From Candidatus Aegiribacteria sp. (GTDB taxonomy: Bacteria > Fermentibacterota > Fermentibacteria > Fermentibacterales > Fermentibacteraceae), in assembly GCA_030634715.1 (NCBI GenBank), contig DAOWAG010000101.1:1-5454 (forward strand): a DNA stretch of 5,454 bases, written 5' to 3'. Made by a program: the position numbers and the translations under genes. The notes below the pieces were generated by a model, which made no database searches, had not been told where the DNA came from, and saw only the letters and a list, made by a program, of their open reading frames with translations. Each line of letters begins with the position of its first letter. The stretch's first letter is position 1. Positions 1 through 5,454 of the stretch are shown one piece after another.

Positions 1-592
1 AGGGATGTGCGGCAATGGAGGCAGGTGCATTGTGGTGTATGCTGTTCTGCAGGACGTTGCTCCAAGTAGTGGTGCTTTCTCATTCAGAAGTGATGCTGGA
101 ATTCATAAGGCAGAAATAACATCCTCGAATACAGCAAGAATCTGGATGACAGACCCGATTATACATTTCCTGAATAAACCACTGGATCTGCCTTCGAAAA
201 ACAATCTGGTATCATTTCTCGATACAGGTGTTCCACACGCAGTGCTTTTTATTGATAATGATGATTTTGATACATTCAAAGCGCATGCCTCGACACTCAG
301 AAGCAATGAAATATTTGGTGCAGCGGGAGCTAATGTTAATTATGTCTCCATTCCTGATGACTCCGGAATCAAAATACGGACCTGGGAGAGGGGTGTTGAA
401 GGAGAAACGCTTGCATGCGGAACAGGAGCGGTTGCTTCAGCCATTTGCGCGAATCTGCTTTATGATCAGAAAATACCGATCAGGATTCAGGTGAAAAGCG
501 GACAGAGCCTTTCAGTAGGGAAGAACGGAGACGGATGGTGGCTTGAGGGTGAAGCAAGACCTATCTATTCAGCTGTTCTTCTCAATCTTTGA
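1..592 (+). CDS. dapF: Diaminopimelate epimerase, C-terminal part (5' truncated by window edge)
   Basis: DapF interconverts LL- and meso-diaminopimelate in the cytoplasm, the late step that supplies lysine and the peptidoglycan cross-linking residue. Two cysteines act as the acid/base pair, and both are visible. The first is in MCGNGGRC, encoded from position 5 and preceded by a Gly codon at 2-4. The second is in ETLACGTGAVAS, with its Cys codon at 416-418. ERGVEGET just before it, and GVPHAV near residue 75 counted from the first visible Met, also match the family. About 196 residues are present; the family is usually about 270-280 long, so roughly the first 70 residues lie to the left. The Met at position 5 is inside the active-site motif and is not the start. 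The gene ends in TGA at 590-592. The tRNA-Gly gene begins 52 bases downstream. Identification is confident from motifs alone. Confidence 0.96.
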   Translation, partial: GMCGNGGRCIVVYAVLQDVAPSSGAFSFRSDAGIHKAEITSSNTARIWMTDPIIHFLNKPLDLPSKNNLVSFLDTGVPHAVLFIDNDDFDTFKAHASTLRSNEIFGAAGANVNYVSIPDDSGIKIRTWERGVEGETLACGTGAVASAICANLLYDQKIPIRIQVKSGQSLSVGKNGDGWWLEGEARPIYSAVLLNL

Positions 593-600
593 CTACTGAT

Positions 601-629
601 TTGACGGAGGTAAATTGATTTTGTATTCA
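601..629 (+). promoter_or_regulatory. Possible sigma70-type promoter for tRNA-Gly
   Basis: TTGACG at 601-606 matches five of six bases of the -35 consensus. It is followed after 17 bases by TATTCA at 624-629, which is a weak -10 match (first three bases only). Transcription would start near 636, leaving a leader of about nine bases before the mature tRNA 5' end, a sensible geometry for a tRNA promoter. A second TTGAC-like hexamer at 589-594 overlaps the end of dapF. The -10 is poor, so this is an inference from placement rather than a strong sequence match. Confidence 0.3.
606..610 (+). promoter_or_regulatory. Shine-Dalgarno-like GGAGG upstream of the tRNA
   Basis: A perfect GGAGG sits 4 bases before a TTG at 615 and 10 bases before an in-frame TTG at 621. 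Both TTGs open the frame that runs through the tRNA gene into the SLH-like protein. It is either a real ribosome binding site for an unusually long N-terminus or a chance match inside the possible tRNA promoter spacer. RNase P cleavage at 645 would separate it from the downstream coding body. Confidence 0.3.
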
Positions 630-644
630 CTTCATCGTTTCGGA

Positions 645-720
645 GCGGGTATAACTCAGTTGGTAGAGTGTCAGCTTCCCAAGCTGAATGTCGCGGGTTC
701 AATCCCCGTTACCCGCTCCA
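645..720 (+). tRNA. tRNA-Gly(CCC)
   Basis: The full cloverleaf can be folded by hand. The acceptor stem pairs 645-651 with 710-716 (all seven Watson-Crick). The D stem is 654-657 with 666-669, with loop AGTTGGTA. The anticodon stem is 671-675 with 683-687 around loop TTCCCAA, which puts anticodon CCC at 678-680. The T stem is 693-697 with 705-709 (one G-T pair), with loop TTCAATC. The discriminator base is T717, as expected for bacterial glycine tRNAs, and CCA is encoded at 718-720. The anticodon reads GGG glycine codons. The D stem starts with an A-T pair instead of the common G-C, but it is compensated. The gene lies between dapF and an exported-protein gene on the same strand. Confidence 0.95.
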
Positions 721-725
721 GTACT

Positions 726-1313
726 ATTGTTTTACTAATAGTCCTTCTCTCTGTTTCTACATCGTTTGCTTCATTTGAAGATCAACGTGACTTCTGGCTG
801 GAAGCATCAGGTTTCTATATCCATTCTAATGAGGGTACAGACTTGAGTCAGTATTCCGAGAATATGCTTCAGTCTCAGCTGAATAATGGAAATAGAAAGG
901 CCTTTATTCCACTGATCTGTCGTCTCGTCAATAGTGGAAGGATTATTGAAGCGGAAATATGGATGGAGGGAAGAGGATCCATAATCCCCGTGACCAGAAG
1001 AGATCTTGGAATTGCCCTGTCATGGTTTGGTCGGTTCCAGCTTTACGGTATCATCTCCCATGACATCTATATTCCTCCTGATCTTCAGGATGATGATTAC
1101 GCCTCGACTCTTGCCGCTGTGTTGTCACGGGGCTGGATGTATACATCACCTGACGGGAATTTTCATCCTGAAGCGTTTATCGGACCCGCAGATCTCGAGA
1201 GGCTGTCTGGAATCTTTTTCTCATCCTCTTTTACATGGGATCAGGACTGGATTGGCATGAATGCTCTTGACAGTCTTTTCAGATCGGGAAACCCTGAAGG
1301 CGGTAACAGATAA
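726..1313 (+). CDS. Exported protein with SLH-like repeats; start codon uncertain
   Basis: Family not recognised by name. The first coded stretch after the tRNA is a signal-peptide-like hydrophobic run (IVLLIVLLSVSTSFA) with a plausible signal peptidase site after SFA, before SFEDQ, so the mature protein is probably periplasmic or surface-located. The C-terminal half contains PVTRRDLGIALSWFG (about 988-1034) and, after a D-rich linker, GWMYTSPDGNFHPEAFIGPADL (about 1131-1196). These follow the order of a tandem S-layer homology unit (TR-E-L half, then G-x-PDGxFxP half) but are degenerate. SLH domains typically anchor proteins to cell-wall polymers. The frame is open back to TTG at 615 through the whole tRNA gene. 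That tRNA-encoded part is the familiar spurious translation of a tRNA, so I start the feature at ATT 726. No ATG, GTG or TTG exists in frame between the tRNA and the signal region, and the first in-frame ATG (864) would lose the signal peptide. The gene ends in TAA at 1311-1313. Confidence 0.6.
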   Translation: MVLLIVLLSVSTSFASFEDQRDFWLEASGFYIHSNEGTDLSQYSENMLQSQLNNGNRKAFIPLICRLVNSGRIIEAEIWMEGRGSIIPVTRRDLGIALSWFGRFQLYGIISHDIYIPPDLQDDDYASTLAAVLSRGWMYTSPDGNFHPEAFIGPADLERLSGIFFSSSFTWDQDWIGMNALDSLFRSGNPEGGNR

Positions 1314-1395
1314 TCAATAATTCCAGACCAAAGAACCAGTGGAAATATCCGATCCTTCTCAAACATGAGATCCGGCGCATAACAGCTGAGATATC

Positions 1396-1402
1396 AAGAA
1401 GG
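1396..1402 (+). promoter_or_regulatory. Candidate ribosome binding site deciding a non-canonical start
   Basis: AAGAAGG lies 9 bases before ATA at 1412, in frame with the phosphatidyltransferase, at a workable Shine-Dalgarno distance. Starting there gives IPASITWIRLLGVP, the usual beginning of this enzyme family. The match to the anti-SD is partial, and an AUA start would be exceptional. Confidence 0.3.
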
Positions 1403-1411
1403 CTCCCCGTT

Positions 1412-1957
1412 ATACCAGCTTCGATAACATGGATTCGACTTCTTGGTGTTCCGGCAATTCTTCTGGTTATCTATCGCACGAATAACATGAAACTGCTTTT
1501 CTGGATAATACTGATCTGCAGCTTATCCGATTATCTTGACGGGTGGGTTGCAAGAAGGTTAAAACAGACCACGTATCCCGGTAAGGTCATGGATTTCATC
1601 GCGGACAAGCTATTTCTTTCAGTGGCGCTCTTTTCACTTTCAATATCACTTGGGGTTATAGATACTGTAAGTGCAAGTATTCTTGCGGGATACCATCTCC
1701 TGATGCTACTGGCTCTTTCTGTAATATCCTGGAGTATTCTCATCCCTGTTGTCACTATAACAACTGGAGAACGTCTGGCAGTTCTTTTCAGCTACCTGCT
1801 CCTGATCGTTGCATCAGGTAAACTGGCTTTTCCTGATAAACACTTATTCATATCTCTGCAATGGCCATTGACTATAATTGCTCTTCTGTCAGCTTTAGCA
1901 GGTCTGCTAAGTTACCTGCGATTACTTAAAAGGCTGCTTTCCCGGATTCTGGAGTAG
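1412..1957 (+). CDS. CDP-alcohol phosphatidyltransferase, PgsA-like
   Basis: This is an integral membrane enzyme that transfers the phosphatidyl group of CDP-diacylglycerol to an alcohol, as in phosphatidylglycerophosphate synthase. The signature D-G-x2-A-R-x8-G-x3-D-x3-D is complete in DGWVARRLKQTTYPGKVMDF plus IAD (about 1538-1606), with all metal-binding aspartates present and ADKL following as in PgsA. Several hydrophobic segments follow, and the protein ends in a basic tail (RLLKRLLSRILE). The first ATG is 1487, but it lies after TWIRLLGVPAILLVIY, which is the family's conserved first membrane helix, so the true start is upstream. From 1307 to 1486 the frame is open but has no ATG, GTG or TTG. 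I chose ATA 1412, giving 181 residues, a typical length, behind a weak SD. ATA 1310, overlapping the previous stop as ATAA, is an alternative and would add a basic N-terminal helix. The exact substrate cannot be fixed from sequence. The next gene starts 4 bases after the stop. Confidence 0.85.
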   Translation: MPASITWIRLLGVPAILLVIYRTNNMKLLFWIILICSLSDYLDGWVARRLKQTTYPGKVMDFIADKLFLSVALFSLSISLGVIDTVSASILAGYHLLMLLALSVISWSILIPVVTITTGERLAVLFSYLLLIVASGKLAFPDKHLFISLQWPLTIIALLSALAGLLSYLRLLKRLLSRILE

Positions 1958-1961
1958 ACAA

Positions 1962-2642
1962 ATGATAACGCATTTCTTTTTAACAGCAGTCATTCTATTT
2001 GCATCCGGATCAGAGCTGGAGATGAAAGGTGAATTCATCGAAGCGGGAGCTGCCTATCAGGAAGCAAACAATATGCGTGGCGAAGCCCGGATACTGAGCA
2101 GATTTCTTGAAGAGGCTCTTTATGCCGGTCAGAGCAGTCATGCTTACGATCTGATTCTTATTCTTGAATTATATCCGATCGAATCCAACTATTTTGACTA
2201 TTGGTATGCCAGATTAGCCTGGTGCAGTGGACTTTCGGAATTCGCGTGCGAAAGCCTTGATTCACTGAAAGCTGATCCATGGCTCAAAGCAAGGAGCAGC
2301 GGACTCGCGGCACAGCTCAGGGGAAATGCGGAAATCGCGGCGCAATATTACAGAGAGTCGTGGTCATCAGCGAGAACATCAAGGGAGCGTTATTATTCCG
2401 CTCTTGATCTCAGTCTGGCTCTGCTTCAGACAGGGGAGTACCCAGAAGCGGAAATAATCGCTTCGTTTCTTGTTGAAAACTTCCCAGGTGAGGGGATGCC
2501 TCTTATCGCTCTTGGACTTATTCATTATGAGCAGAATCGTTTTGGACCATCAATGACCGTTCTGCAATCCGTATTCACAGGAGAAAACTATACTGCAATC
2601 GCTAGAGATTATGCTGGAATGTTACTGGAGGATTTTGAATGA
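1962..2642 (+). CDS. Small exported TPR-like repeat protein
   Basis: 226 residues. The ATG at 1962 is preceded by GGAG at 1951-1954, and the gene starts 4 bases after the phosphatidyltransferase stop. Residues 4-16 (HFFLTAVILFASG) form a short hydrophobic segment that looks like a signal peptide or anchor, although it lacks the usual lysine or arginine. The rest is alpha-helical with tetratricopeptide-like pairs. These are seen around residues 17-36 (ELEMKGEFIEAGAAYQEA), 111-134 (LAAQLRGNAEIAAQYYRES), 144-174 (ALDLSLALLQTGEYPEAEII) and 179-210 (LIALGLIHYEQNRFGPSMTVL). TPR proteins are protein-binding scaffolds, often in envelope assembly; no catalytic motif is visible. The stop TGA overlaps the next start as ATGA, implying translational coupling with the GT9-like gene. 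The precise role is unknown. Confidence 0.75.
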   Translation: MITHFFLTAVILFASGSELEMKGEFIEAGAAYQEANNMRGEARILSRFLEEALYAGQSSHAYDLILILELYPIESNYFDYWYARLAWCSGLSEFACESLDSLKADPWLKARSSGLAAQLRGNAEIAAQYYRESWSSARTSRERYYSALDLSLALLQTGEYPEAEIIASFLVENFPGEGMPLIALGLIHYEQNRFGPSMTVLQSVFTGENYTAIARDYAGMLLEDFE

Positions 2643-3562
2643 GTAACCTGTCGAGTGTTTTCAGACGCTTCCTGAAAATACCGGTTAAAAAGCGCTACAG
2701 AAGCAGGAACATCATTCATTTTCCTGATAACATCTTACATCCATCTCGGATAGTGATTTTCAGCGGGGCTTCAGATTCAGATATATGGCCGACCATGTAT
2801 CTGGCAGATATGCTTCAAAATGCTTATCCAAACACCAATATGTCAGTAATCTGCAAAGCGGGTGATGGTGAGCTCCTGAATATGCTTCAGTGGAAACCAC
2901 GGATTCACTTCTATGATAAGTATCCTGAGATGCCCAGTCTTCTTGACGATGAAAAGTTCAAAGATGACACATTATTTTTCTACCCTTACACGACAATAGA
3001 TAATAATGCTGGAGAACTTCTGATGAGTTCTGGCGCTGGTGTTAGAATTGCGCCGCTGGAAAGTGATTCACCTTACATCAATCTTAGAGTGATAACTGAT
3101 TCAACTGCTTATCCGCTTGTGCTGCAACAGATATGCAGCGCACTTGGAATAAACTCCGAGACAACGTGGAAACCGGTGATTCAGCAGAAGATAAGGGAAA
3201 ATGCCGCAAAATTGATGGCTCCCGTATCCGGACGTGCGTTACCATACATAGTAACTACTTCTTCAGCGATCTCCATACTGGAAAAGCACAGAGCTGAGAT
3301 CCCACTTAGAACCGTCTCTCTTGGAGGTAAATCAACTGACTTTGAAAATCTGGATAGAGAGACAAGAGCTGCAATAATAGCAGGAGCATCAGCGGTAGCA
3401 ACCGATTCTGAGGATCTATGGAGTGATGCATGCGCTCTTGATGTACCTGTGGTTGCTCTGGATACTTCTGATACTTTTATCAAATGGTGTAATTATTCCA
3501 CCGTTTCGAATGAGAGTGAATTTGTTGAAGCATGGTCACAACTTCTCAGGACTGGCTGGTAA
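2639..3562 (+). CDS. Divergent GT9 (heptosyltransferase-like) protein, probably lacking canonical activity
   Basis: 307 residues from ATG 2639, which overlaps the previous stop and has GGAGG at 2627-2631 with 7-base spacing. The start is therefore secure. The chain has the two-domain outline of glycosyltransferase family 9. Residues 36-75 (RIVIFSGASDSDIWPTMYLADML...) align with the GT9 opening strand and helix. Residues 239-278 (TRAAIIAGASAVATDSEDLW...CALDVPVVALDTSD) align with the donor-binding region that normally reads A-x-L-I-x-x-A-x-x-x-x-x-N-D-S-G-x-x-H-L-A-A-A-x-G-x-P-x-x-x-x-F-G. Here ND-S-G becomes TDSED and the histidine is absent (LWSDACAL). A basic N-terminal tail (RRFLKIPVKKRYRSR) could contact the membrane or nucleic acid. 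There is no signal peptide. The intact waaF follows after 6 bases in the same frame. It may be a non-catalytic partner or a GT with changed donor; the family assignment is an inference from pattern alignment by eye. Confidence 0.65.
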   Translation: MSNLSSVFRRFLKIPVKKRYRSRNIIHFPDNILHPSRIVIFSGASDSDIWPTMYLADMLQNAYPNTNMSVICKAGDGELLNMLQWKPRIHFYDKYPEMPSLLDDEKFKDDTLFFYPYTTIDNNAGELLMSSGAGVRIAPLESDSPYINLRVITDSTAYPLVLQQICSALGINSETTWKPVIQQKIRENAAKLMAPVSGRALPYIVTTSSAISILEKHRAEIPLRTVSLGGKSTDFENLDRETRAAIIAGASAVATDSEDLWSDACALDVPVVALDTSDTFIKWCNYSTVSNESEFVEAWSQLLRTGW

Positions 3563-3568
3563 ATAGAA

Positions 3569-4480
3569 TTGTCTCTTGTTGTCAGGATTCCAAACTGGCT
3601 CGGAGATCTTGTTATGGCGTTGCCGGCACTCTCTTCGCTGGTGGAGAAATATCCTGATATGGCCTTCTGGTGCCGACCCGAAAACTCGGGTTTGCTTCCG
3701 GTATTCTTTGGTTCAAGAGTTATTTACACTGAGAAAAGGCTCAATCGCAGAAAATTCGACAGTCTGCTTCTTATGACTGATTCCTTCAGAACAGCTCTTC
3801 AGGGCTATCTTTCCGGTATACCTCATAGAACAGGTTACTCAACTGATATGAGGAAATATCTTCTCACACAATCCCTGAAACCTCCTGTTGACCGTAATCA
3901 TCATCATTCACTCGATTACATCGCGCTATCCAACGCGATGGGCGCTTATCATAATCCTGAAATTCCGATTCCTGCCGTAAAACCCGCATTTGAATCTCAT
4001 GTTGCTTTCTTCGCTGGTGCAAAATACGGCAGCGCGAAAAGATGGTCCGGTTTCACTGAACTTGCGCTTATGCTGCACGAAGAAACAGGCCTGCCAACGG
4101 TTCTTTACGGAACTCCTGAAGAGCAATCATATCTATCTGAAATGTCATCGAAGATACCAGATTCCGCTGTAATAACGGACCTGGATCTTCCAACTCTTGT
4201 CTCATATCTGCTCTCCGCGAAAATAACGATAGGAAACGATTCCGGAGGAGTTCACCTCTCCGCTGCAGTGGGAACCCCGACAATAACTATATTTGGGTCT
4301 ACATCATCCATCTGGACGGCTCCTCTTGGCAGAATGACAGATGTAATAACTTCTGGGAGATCCTGTTCTCCATGCTTTAAACATACATGTCCCCATGGTA
4401 AACCGCTCTGTCTCGATGATATATCTCCAGAAGTGGTCTTGAACGCTTGCGTTCGATTACTTGATAACGTAGATAACTGA
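3569..4480 (+). CDS. waaF: Lipopolysaccharide heptosyltransferase II (GT9), WaaF
   Basis: This cytoplasmic, membrane-associated enzyme adds the second heptose, from ADP-heptose, to the inner core of lipopolysaccharide. The sequence shows the GT9 opening VVRIPNWLGDLVMALPAL with the expected catalytic Asp13, then DSFRTAL and GIPHRTGY in the acceptor domain. AKYGSAKRW (151-159) provides the phosphate-binding Lys, and GNDSGGVHLSAAVGTP (222-237) is the donor site. The WaaF-type cysteine cluster CSPCFKHTCPHGKPLC (266-281) is followed by DISPEVV. At 303 residues it is shorter than the roughly 350 of E. coli WaaF, mostly in the N-terminal domain around residues 45-65. The start is TTG 3569: it gives a 13-residue lead to the Asp that matches E. 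coli exactly, and an in-frame stop (3560-3562) lies just upstream. No strong SD is visible, so initiation probably relies on coupling to the preceding gene. Donor and acceptor are assigned by family, not by direct evidence. Confidence 0.9.
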   Translation: MSLVVRIPNWLGDLVMALPALSSLVEKYPDMAFWCRPENSGLLPVFFGSRVIYTEKRLNRRKFDSLLLMTDSFRTALQGYLSGIPHRTGYSTDMRKYLLTQSLKPPVDRNHHHSLDYIALSNAMGAYHNPEIPIPAVKPAFESHVAFFAGAKYGSAKRWSGFTELALMLHEETGLPTVLYGTPEEQSYLSEMSSKIPDSAVITDLDLPTLVSYLLSAKITIGNDSGGVHLSAAVGTPTITIFGSTSSIWTAPLGRMTDVITSGRSCSPCFKHTCPHGKPLCLDDISPEVVLNACVRLLDNVDN

Positions 4481-4481
4481 A

Positions 4482-5454
4482 ATGTCAAAGATTTTGCTTG
4501 TAGATTGCTTGAATCTTCTCTATAGAGGACATTTCGCGATGCACAGAAATCCTCTCAGGGCGCAGGATGGAACAAATACAAGCGGTCTGTATCATCTTGT
4601 CAGGGAAATACTTGATATGACAGAAAACCGCTCAGCGGACATCACTGTTGCTGTATTCGATTATCCTGAACCCAGTTTCAGAAAGAAAATATATCCCGAA
4701 TACAAATCAAACAGGCCACCAATGCCTGAGGAGCTTAAAGTTCAGTCTGACCTCGCGCGAAGGGTGATACCTGCACTGGGAATTCCTCTCCTGGAGAAGA
4801 AAGGGCTTGAAGCTGACGACATCATTGCATCGCTGACATCACAGGCTTTAGAACATGGTGATACTGTTGAAATACTATCCACTGACAAGGATCTTCTTCA
4901 GCTTCTGGCAGATGGGGCAGCAATGCTCAGACCGGGAAAATCCGGTGCTCCCATATCAATAATACGGCGGGAGGACGTAGAAAGCGTAATAGGTGTCTCC
5001 AGTGATCAGGTAGTTGATTTCCTTTCTCTAACTGGTGATTCTTCGGACAATATCCCCGGAGCGAAAGGAATTGGTCCTAAATCAGCTCTGAAGCTTCTCA
5101 GGCAATTTGGCAGTGTTGATGCCATATACGAGAATATCGATGATGTATTACCGGAATCGGTGCGAAATAAGCTGCAGAAAAGCGAAGATACAGTATATCT
5201 CAGCAGAAAACTTATTTCTCTTCTGCCAGCTAAGGATATCGGCACTTCAATTGATGATCTTTCTATGACCGCTCCTGATAAGAAGATAGCAATCGATATA
5301 CTGACCAGACTCGGCATGAACAGAATTCTAAGAAAATTGCATATACAGACGACCGGTGATCTATTCGATACGCAGATCCCCGAACACCCCTGTTCCTGGT
5401 GCAGAACACTTATCGTAAATTCAGCGCAGGAACTCGAGAAGATCAATTTTGATG
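4482..5454 (+). CDS. polA: DNA polymerase I, N-terminal part (3' truncated by window edge)
   Basis: The visible 324 codons encode the 5'-3' exonuclease (flap endonuclease) domain of Pol I, used to remove RNA primers and in repair synthesis. Metal-binding and structural motifs appear in order: LVDCLNLLYR (Asp8), AVFD (Asp60), YKSNRPPMP (75-82), GLEADDIIA (Asp112, Asp113), STDKDLLQ (133-140), and the helix-3-turn-helix stretch LTGDSSDNIPGAKGIGPKSA (183-202). After about residue 290 the chain enters a linker and then RTLIVNSAQELEKI, which looks like the first strand of a 3'-5' exonuclease-type domain. This supports full-length PolA over a stand-alone exonuclease, but the polymerase domain lies outside the window. 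ATG 4482 follows the waaF stop by one base with no clear SD, so reinitiation from waaF is likely. The frame is uninterrupted to the right edge. Confidence 0.95.
   Translation, partial: MSKILLVDCLNLLYRGHFAMHRNPLRAQDGTNTSGLYHLVREILDMTENRSADITVAVFDYPEPSFRKKIYPEYKSNRPPMPEELKVQSDLARRVIPALGIPLLEKKGLEADDIIASLTSQALEHGDTVEILSTDKDLLQLLADGAAMLRPGKSGAPISIIRREDVESVIGVSSDQVVDFLSLTGDSSDNIPGAKGIGPKSALKLLRQFGSVDAIYENIDDVLPESVRNKLQKSEDTVYLSRKLISLLPAKDIGTSIDDLSMTAPDKKIAIDILTRLGMNRILRKLHIQTTGDLFDTQIPEHPCSWCRTLIVNSAQELEKINFD

Noticed and set aside
645..720. tRNA as a possible integration (att) site for a mobile element
   Set aside because: No integrase, no direct repeat of the tRNA 3' end, and no foreign-looking gene content appears downstream in the window.
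723..742. Inverted repeat ACTATT...AATAGT just after the tRNA, a possible tRNA terminator
   Set aside because: The stem is six pairs, mostly A-T, with an eight-base loop, and it is followed by mixed pyrimidines rather than a T run. It also lies in the likely signal-peptide coding region.
1314..1411. Short gap before the phosphatidyltransferase as a regulatory leader or small RNA
   Set aside because: I found no clear hairpin, terminator or promoter. The stretch stays open in the phosphatidyltransferase frame and encodes a plausible basic helix (IRRITAEISRRLP), so it may be an N-terminal extension of that protein.
3181..3483. Minus-strand open frame of 100 codons opposite the GT9-like gene
   Set aside because: It is low-complexity serine/alanine-rich, antisense to a gene with a good SD and start, and has no independent support.
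4441..4454. Near-perfect palindrome GAACGCTTGCGTTC near the end of waaF
   Set aside because: It is inside coding sequence, has no T run after it, and is not repeated elsewhere that I can see. It is too short to call an operator or terminator.
5006..5446. Minus-strand open frame of 146 codons
   Set aside because: It lies entirely antisense to the clear polA exonuclease domain and has no recognisable motif. It is a shadow of the real gene.

Overview
The window reads as a compact, all-plus-strand stretch of a diderm (Gram-negative-type) bacterial chromosome, with base composition roughly in the mid-40s % GC by eye. The outer-membrane inference rests mainly on a recognisable lipopolysaccharide heptosyltransferase (WaaF-like), supported by meso-diaminopimelate synthesis (DapF) and two proteins with apparent export signals. 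The unusual gene mix suggests an uncultivated lineage, but the sequence alone does not let me name the phylum.

Layout: (1) 1-592, the C-terminal two thirds of dapF, cut by the left edge. (2) 645-720, a complete tRNA-Gly(CCC) with encoded CCA and a possible promoter just upstream. (3) about 726-1313, an exported protein with S-layer-homology-like repeats. Its open frame runs back through the tRNA gene without a stop. (4) about 1412-1957, a CDP-alcohol phosphatidyltransferase (PgsA-like) with no ATG/GTG/TTG at its expected start. (5) 1962-2642, a small exported TPR-like protein. (6) 2639-3562, a degenerate GT9 (heptosyltransferase-like) protein. (7) 3569-4480, a canonical GT9 enzyme, WaaF. (8) 4482-5454, the 5' end of polA, cut by the right edge.

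Genes 4 to 8 are tightly packed: gaps of 4, 6 and 1 bases plus one ATGA overlap. They look co-transcribed and translationally coupled. The theme is the cell envelope (peptidoglycan precursor, phospholipid head group, LPS core, exported repeat proteins), with polA attached at the end. I see no mobile element, CRISPR array, convincing terminator or defence system.

The points most worth a second look are the tRNA-overlapping reading frame, the absence of a canonical start codon in two consecutive genes, and a divergent GT9 protein lacking the usual donor-site motif immediately before the intact enzyme. None of these establishes a new system; most of the window is ordinary housekeeping DNA.
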